A DNA stretch of 26,658 nucleotides, from assembly GCA_021818075.1 (NCBI GenBank), contig JAKAFD010000003.1:1-26658 (forward strand). The letters run 5' to 3'. This stretch comes from a bacterium (lineage in GTDB: Bacteria; Patescibacteriota; Patescibacteriia; Patescibacteriales; Patescibacteriaceae). Position 1 is the stretch's first letter. Each line of letters opens with the position of its first letter. Of this stretch, positions 23,093 through 26,658 are shown piece after piece. Below the pieces are notes generated by a model. It saw nothing but the letters and a program-made list of their open reading frames with translations. It was not told the origin of the DNA and made no database searches. Made by a program: the position numbers and the translations under genes.

Positions 23093-23121
23093 TTGACTTA
23101 TAACCAGTCTTCTGATAAATT
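23093..23121 (+). promoter_or_regulatory. Promoter for the str operon
   Basis: TTGACT (23093-23098), a 17-base spacer and TAAATT (23116-23121) with TG just upstream (extended -10). Predicted start near 23128. Confidence 0.65.
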
Positions 23122-23138
23122 ATAAATTACGATTAATT

Positions 23139-23242
23139 CCCGATCAATCGGGTTTTCTTTTATTATCCAGTGAGCGAGCGAAAAATGAAATTTTTCATTT
23201 TTTTGAGCGAACGCAGATAATATACGGCTTTAGCCGTTATAT
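23139..23242 (+). promoter_or_regulatory. Hairpin-rich leader of rpsL-rpsG-fusA
   Basis: Three structures lie in the roughly 128-base leader. First, CCCGA (23139-23143) / TCGGG (23148-23152) followed by TTTTCTTTTATT is an intrinsic terminator starting about 11 bases into the transcript. Second, an AAAAATGA...TCATTTTT hairpin (23181-23203) is flanked by direct repeats GAGCGAGCG and GAGCGAACG and by TTATC/GATAA. Third, ACGGC (23224-23228) / GCCGT (23233-23237) extends into ATAT pairs, just before the ATG. No known ribosomal-protein leader family was recognised. Confidence 0.55.
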
Positions 23243-23255
23243 TTAGTTAAGAATT

Positions 23256-23675
23256 ATGCCAACCATTAATCAATTAGTCCGCGGCAGCCGCCGCCAAATT
23301 AAGAAAAAAGCGAAGTCGCCGGCCTTAAAGGTGACTTTGGATACTAAACATCGCAAGAAAACTATTACTGTTAAAGGCGCCAGTTTTAAGCGCGGTGTTT
23401 GTTTAAAGGTAACCACCACCACGCCCAAAAAGCCGAACTCAGCTTTGCGCAAAATCGCCCGTGTGCGCTTGTCTAACGGCATGGAAGTAACCGCTTATAT
23501 TCCGGGCATGGGCCACAACTTGCAAGAACACTCCATCGTTTTACTTAAAGGCGGCCGTACCAAAGACTTGCCGGGCGTGCGCTATAAAATCGTGCGCGGC
23601 GTTTATGACGCCCAGGGCGTAGAAGCGCGCCGCCAAGGCCGCAGCCGCTACGGCGCCAAGAGACCTAAGAAATAA
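23256..23675 (+). CDS. rpsL: Small ribosomal subunit protein uS12
   Basis: 139-residue S12, which sits at the decoding centre. The invariant TTTTPKKPNSALRKIARVRLSNG block and GGRTKDLPGVRYK are intact, with the lysines whose mutation gives streptomycin resistance in other bacteria both present. Compared with E. coli (124 residues) it has an extra segment of about 15 residues between SPALK and FKRGVC, like Gram-positive and CPR forms. ATG with no SD; rpsG follows after 23 bases. Confidence 0.97.
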   Translation: MPTINQLVRGSRRQIKKKAKSPALKVTLDTKHRKKTITVKGASFKRGVCLKVTTTTPKKPNSALRKIARVRLSNGMEVTAYIPGMGHNLQEHSIVLLKGGRTKDLPGVRYKIVRGVYDAQGVEARRQGRSRYGAKRPKK

Positions 23676-23698
23676 ATTAATTCTAAGACCTAAATTTT

Positions 23699-24166
23699 AT
23701 GAGAGGTAAACCAGCGCCCAAAAGGCCCATTGAACCGGACACTCGTTATAACGATATCGATGTGGCTAAATTTATTAACTATATCATGGAGCATGGCAAA
23801 AAATCCGTGGCCGAACATATCGTCTACGAAGCTTTTGATATTATTAAAGACAAAACCAAGCAGGACCCGCGCCATGTTTTTAACAAAGCCTTAAAACAAG
23901 TATCGCCCTTGCTGGAGGTGCGCGGCCGTCGTGTCGGCGGCGCCAACTACCAGATCCCTTATCAGGTGCGCGGTGAACGCCGTTTCACCTTAGGCTGCCG
24001 TTGGATGATTGACGCGGCCAAGTCGCGCAAAGGCAAAAAAATGGCGGCCAAACTGGCGGAAGAAATAATCAACTCGGCCAAAGGCGAAAGCGCCTCCATG
24101 AAAAAGAAACTTGATGTCCATCGCATGGCCGAAGCTAATAAAGCCTTTGCTCATTTTGCTCGCTAG
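23699..24166 (+). CDS. rpsG: Small ribosomal subunit protein uS7
   Basis: 155-residue S7, the primary assembly protein of the 30S head. Family blocks are visible: INYIMEHGKKSVAEHIVYEA, PLLEVRGRRVGGANYQIPYQV (about 73-93), RWMIDAAKSR and the C-terminal ASMKKKLDVHRMAEANKAFAHFA. Length is standard. In E. coli S7 represses its operon by binding the rpsL-rpsG spacer; here that spacer is only 23 bases, so the same mechanism is unlikely. Confidence 0.97.
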   Translation: MRGKPAPKRPIEPDTRYNDIDVAKFINYIMEHGKKSVAEHIVYEAFDIIKDKTKQDPRHVFNKALKQVSPLLEVRGRRVGGANYQIPYQVRGERRFTLGCRWMIDAAKSRKGKKMAAKLAEEIINSAKGESASMKKKLDVHRMAEANKAFAHFAR

Positions 24167-24210
24167 GCGAAGAATTTTTAATTTTGAATTTTAATTAAAA
24201 TCAGACTTTT

Positions 24211-26289
24211 ATGGCCAGGGAATACACCTTAGATAAAACCAGAAATATCGGCATTATGGCGCACATTGACGCCGGTAAAACAACTTTTACCGAGCGAGTT
24301 TTGTTTTACACCGGCAAAAAGCATAAAATCGGCGAAGTGCATGAAGGCGCGGCTGAAATGGACTGGATGGAGCAGGAACGGGAACGCGGCATTACCATCA
24401 CTTCGGCGGCCACCACTTGTTTTTGGCGCGATCACCGCATCAATATTATTGATACTCCCGGCCACGTTGATTTTACCGTGGAGGTGGAACGCAGTTTGCG
24501 CGTCCTGGACGGCGCGGTAGCGGTGTTTGACGGCTCGCAGGGTGTGGAGCCGCAGTCGGAAACCGTCTGGCGCCAAGCCGATAAGTATCATGTGCCGCGG
24601 CTTTGTTTTGTTAATAAAATGGACAAAATGGGCGCTGATTTTTATATGAGCTTGGAATCAATCAAAACCCGTCTCAACAGCAAGGCCTTTGCCGTGCAAT
24701 TGCCCATCGGCGCCGAGGAAACTTTTAGCGGCGTGATTGATTTATTGGAACAGAAAGCCTACCAATTTAAAGGCACAAACGGCGAACAGGTGGAAGAAAT
24801 CCCGGTGCCGGAAAATATGAAAGATAAGGTAGCCAAGTTTCGCGCCGAGATGGTGGAAAAAATCGTGGAAGTTGACGAAAAATTAATGGAAAAATATTTG
24901 GGCGGCGAAGATATTGGCTTAGACGAACTGAAAGCCGCTATTCATAAAGGCGTGATTGTTAATGAACTTTATCCGGTGCTCTGCGGCTCGGCTTTAAAAA
25001 ATACCGGCGTGCAGCTGATGTTGGACAGCGTGGTGGCTTATTTGCCGTCGCCGCTGGAACTGCCCGAGCTTTTTGGTCACGACCCGGAGGATGCAGAAAA
25101 GAAAATTTTGGTGCCGGTTGATGACAGTTCGCCGTTCGTGGCCCTGGCTTTTAAAATCGCCACCGACCCCTTTGTCGGCAAACTTTGTTTCGTGCGTGTT
25201 TATTCCGGCGTCTTGAAATCCGGTTCTTATGTTTTAAACCCGGCTAACGGCGTTAAAGAACGCATCGGCCGGCTAGTGCGTATGCACGCCAATCACCGCG
25301 AAGAAATTGACGAAATTTACGCCGGCGACATCGCCGCCGTTATCGGCTTGAAAGCCACCGTTACCGGTCATACTTTATGCGATGAAAATCATCCGGTCTT
25401 GCTGGAAAATATTACCTTCCCGGAACCGGTCATTAAAATCGCCGTGGAACCGAAAACTAAGGCCGACCAGGAAAAAATGGGCATGGCTTTGGCTCGCTTA
25501 GCCGAAGAAGATCCGACTTTCCGCGTTGAATCAGACGAAGAAACCAACCAGACTTTGATTTCCGGCATGGGCGAATTGCATTTGGATATTATTGTTGACC
25601 GCATGAAACGCGAATTTAATGTAGAGGCCAATGTCGGCGCTCCGCAAGTAAGCTATCGCGAAACCATTCGCGCCGCCGCTGAAGGCGAGGGCAAATACAT
25701 CAAGCAATCAGGCGGCCGCGGCCAATACGGACATTGCTGGCTCAAGATTGAACCTAATGAACAGGGCAAAGGTTTTGAATTTATTGATGCGGTCAAGGGC
25801 GGTACCATTCCCAAAGAATATATTCCGGCTATCGGCAAGGGCGTTAAAGAAGCGGTGGAACGCGGCTTTTTGGCCGGCTACCCGATTGTGGATATTAAAG
25901 CGACCGTCTTTGAAGGCAGCTACCACGAAGTTGACTCTAGCGAAATGGCCTTTAAGATGGCGGGTATTTTGGCTTTTAAAGAAGCGGCCGCCAAAGCCAA
26001 ACCGGTGCTCTTGGAACCGATTATGAAAGTGGAGGTAACCACGCCCGAGGAATATATGGGCAACGTGGTCGGCGACTTGAACTCCAAGCGCGGCCAAATT
26101 GACCAGATGACCGAACGCGGCAAATTGAAGGTGATTGACGCCAAAGTGCCGCTGGCCGAAATGTTCGGCTACGCCACGACTTTGCGCTCCATGAGCCAGG
26201 GCCGCGCCAACTATTCTATGGAGTTTTTGCACTACGCTGAGGCTCCGCGCCACATTGTGGAAGAGATTATCAACAAGACCAAGAAATAA
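24211..26289 (+). CDS. fusA: Elongation factor G
   Basis: 692-residue translocation GTPase. G1 is AHIDAGKTT (17-25), G3 is DTPGHVDF (from 81) and G4 is NKMD (135-138). Domain II and the domain IV loop region (KQSGGRGQYGHCW near 500) follow, and the C-terminal domain V block with ANYSMEFLHYAEAP is complete. The length matches canonical EF-G rather than the mitochondrial-like or tetracycline-resistance paralogues. The gene is last in the str operon before a strong terminator, so tuf is not co-transcribed with it, unlike in E. coli. Confidence 0.97.
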   Translation: MAREYTLDKTRNIGIMAHIDAGKTTFTERVLFYTGKKHKIGEVHEGAAEMDWMEQERERGITITSAATTCFWRDHRINIIDTPGHVDFTVEVERSLRVLDGAVAVFDGSQGVEPQSETVWRQADKYHVPRLCFVNKMDKMGADFYMSLESIKTRLNSKAFAVQLPIGAEETFSGVIDLLEQKAYQFKGTNGEQVEEIPVPENMKDKVAKFRAEMVEKIVEVDEKLMEKYLGGEDIGLDELKAAIHKGVIVNELYPVLCGSALKNTGVQLMLDSVVAYLPSPLELPELFGHDPEDAEKKILVPVDDSSPFVALAFKIATDPFVGKLCFVRVYSGVLKSGSYVLNPANGVKERIGRLVRMHANHREEIDEIYAGDIAAVIGLKATVTGHTLCDENHPVLLENITFPEPVIKIAVEPKTKADQEKMGMALARLAEEDPTFRVESDEETNQTLISGMGELHLDIIVDRMKREFNVEANVGAPQVSYRETIRAAAEGEGKYIKQSGGRGQYGHCWLKIEPNEQGKGFEFIDAVKGGTIPKEYIPAIGKGVKEAVERGFLAGYPIVDIKATVFEGSYHEVDSSEMAFKMAGILAFKEAAAKAKPVLLEPIMKVEVTTPEEYMGNVVGDLNSKRGQIDQMTERGKLKVIDAKVPLAEMFGYATTLRSMSQGRANYSMEFLHYAEAPRHIVEEIINKTKK

Positions 26290-26300
26290 AATTTCAGATA

Positions 26301-26338
26301 AAAAACCGCCCCGATGGCCGTCGGGGCGGTTTTTGTTT
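26301..26338 (+). terminator. Intrinsic terminator after fusA
   Basis: AAAAACCGCCCCGA (26301-26314) / TCGGGGCGGTTTTT (26321-26334), 6-base loop, T-rich tail. The arm is identical to that of the rpoC terminator. Confidence 0.95.
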
Positions 26339-26345
26339 ATTAATA

Positions 26346-26373
26346 TTGTGTTTTTTAATGAGTTTGCTATAAT
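26346..26373 (+). promoter_or_regulatory. Promoter for the terminal small unit
   Basis: TATAAT (26368-26373) with TGC immediately upstream is a strong extended -10; the -35 TTGTGT (26346-26351) is weak, at a 16-base spacing. Expected start near 26380. Confidence 0.65.
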
Positions 26374-26381
26374 TATAATAA

Positions 26382-26408
26382 GGTTAATTAAAGTGCATGG
26401 TTAATTAA
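26382..26408 (+). repeat. Direct and self-complementary repeat in the leader
   Basis: GGTTAATTAA occurs at 26382-26391 and 26399-26408. Because TTAATTAA is a palindrome, the copies can also pair as a hairpin at the start of the transcript. Confidence 0.55.
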
Positions 26409-26462
26409 TTTAGCCCGCCTGATTAACAAAAAGGTAATGTTTCACTCTTGATAGGAGTTTAC

Positions 26463-26582
26463 ATGTTAAGCATTAAAAATCGCGGCTCAACTTCGATAGC
26501 AGAAATGAAGAAACAGCCAGCAAGAATTTTCTCTTCGGAATCTCCACCTTGCTCATTTACAAGAGCAAACGAGAAGACGTAA
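26463..26582 (+). CDS. Orphan 39-residue small ORF with strong SD
   Basis: ATG to TAA, 39 codons, product beginning MLSIKNRGSTSIAEMKKQPAR: hydrophilic, with Ser, Lys and Arg prominent, one Cys and no membrane helix. AGGAG (26453-26457) lies 5 bases before the ATG, an ideal SD in a window where such sites are rare. The ORF sits in a compact unit with its own promoter and terminator. No family was recognised. The length is small enough that a non-coding RNA remains possible. Confidence 0.5.
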   Translation: MLSIKNRGSTSIAEMKKQPARIFSSESPPCSFTRANEKT

Positions 26583-26610
26583 CAGGTCAAAGAAAGCAGA
26601 ATTGAAAAAC

Positions 26611-26640
26611 GCCACTCTGAAAGGGAGTGGCATTTTTTTA
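26611..26640 (+). terminator. Intrinsic terminator of the terminal small unit
   Basis: GCCACTC (26611-26617) / GAGTGGC (26625-26631), 7-base loop, then A and seven T. Confidence 0.9.
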
Positions 26641-26658
26641 CTAAAATTAAACAAAAAA

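Noticed and set aside
25708..26253. 181-codon antisense ORF inside fusA
   Set aside because: His/Phe/Arg-rich translation typical of the reverse of a coding frame.
9931..26446. Shared 12-mer TAATGTTTCACT in the rplJ leader and before the 26463 ORF
   Set aside because: A 12-base match is expected by chance in a window of this size, and the surrounding structures differ.
1..26658. Recoded UGA, CRISPR array, tRNA or rRNA genes
   Set aside because: UGA ends several genes, no regularly spaced repeats are seen, and no cloverleaf or rRNA sequence was recognised by eye.

Overview
The window looks like a contig from a Candidate Phyla Radiation (Patescibacteria) bacterium, most likely a Parcubacteria-type lineage. 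This is inferred from protein style, not from a database match. The signs are RpoC with a long charged helical insertion, a Zn-ribbon L28, a sigma region 4/HARE-HTH protein, a CxxC-x17-CxxC zinc finger, and several membrane families common in CPR genomes. UGA is used as a stop (for example at 19202-19204 and 19885-19887), so the recoded lineages that read UGA as an amino acid are unlikely. Almost every housekeeping gene lacks a Shine-Dalgarno (SD) sequence and starts at an ATG after an A/T-rich stretch. Only three loci have a strong, well-spaced SD.

Layout. 99-7485: rpoB-rpoC, ending in a bidirectional terminator. 7549-9064: a divergent PAP2-family membrane gene (-) and mltG (+), back to back over overlapping promoters. 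9090-9704: a polytopic membrane protein (-) with a fully consensus promoter. 9819-10933: rplJ-rplL behind an L10 leader with an intrinsic terminator and a competing long-range pairing. 10989-13268: a large PP2C-like/transmembrane/beta-propeller protein (-), divergent from a winged-helix regulator (13435-14034). 14270-15475: a sigma-70 region 4 plus HARE-HTH protein. 15516-15998: no gene, but a dense set of long imperfect inverted repeats. 16050-21573: an apparent five-gene operon with a membrane-anchored DUF8128-like protein, a TraG/VirD4-like ATPase with a C-terminal zinc finger, a DUF1361-like membrane protein, a membrane glycosyltransferase 2, and an unlisted 34-residue membrane microprotein. 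21631-21810: rpmB (-). 21996-22682: an M50 site-2 protease. 22748-22930: an orphan SD-led small ORF (-). 23256-26289: the str operon rpsL-rpsG-fusA, with a hairpin-rich leader. 26346-26638: another orphan transcription unit with an SD-led 39-codon ORF and its own terminator.

The core is transcription and translation machinery in the classical order rpoB-rpoC ... rpsL-rpsG-fusA, but about 15.8 kb of other genes sits between the two blocks and rplJL has moved downstream of rpoBC. The inserted genes are mostly envelope functions (peptidoglycan cleavage, lipid phosphatase-like, glycosyl transfer, intramembrane proteolysis, a motor ATPase with a membrane partner) and regulators. The best candidates for something undescribed are the motor/GT2 operon, the degenerate PP2C-propeller receptor, the sigma4-HARE factor, the rplJ attenuator, and the two microprotein units flanking the str operon. 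No tRNA, rRNA, CRISPR array, transposase or integrase was recognised.
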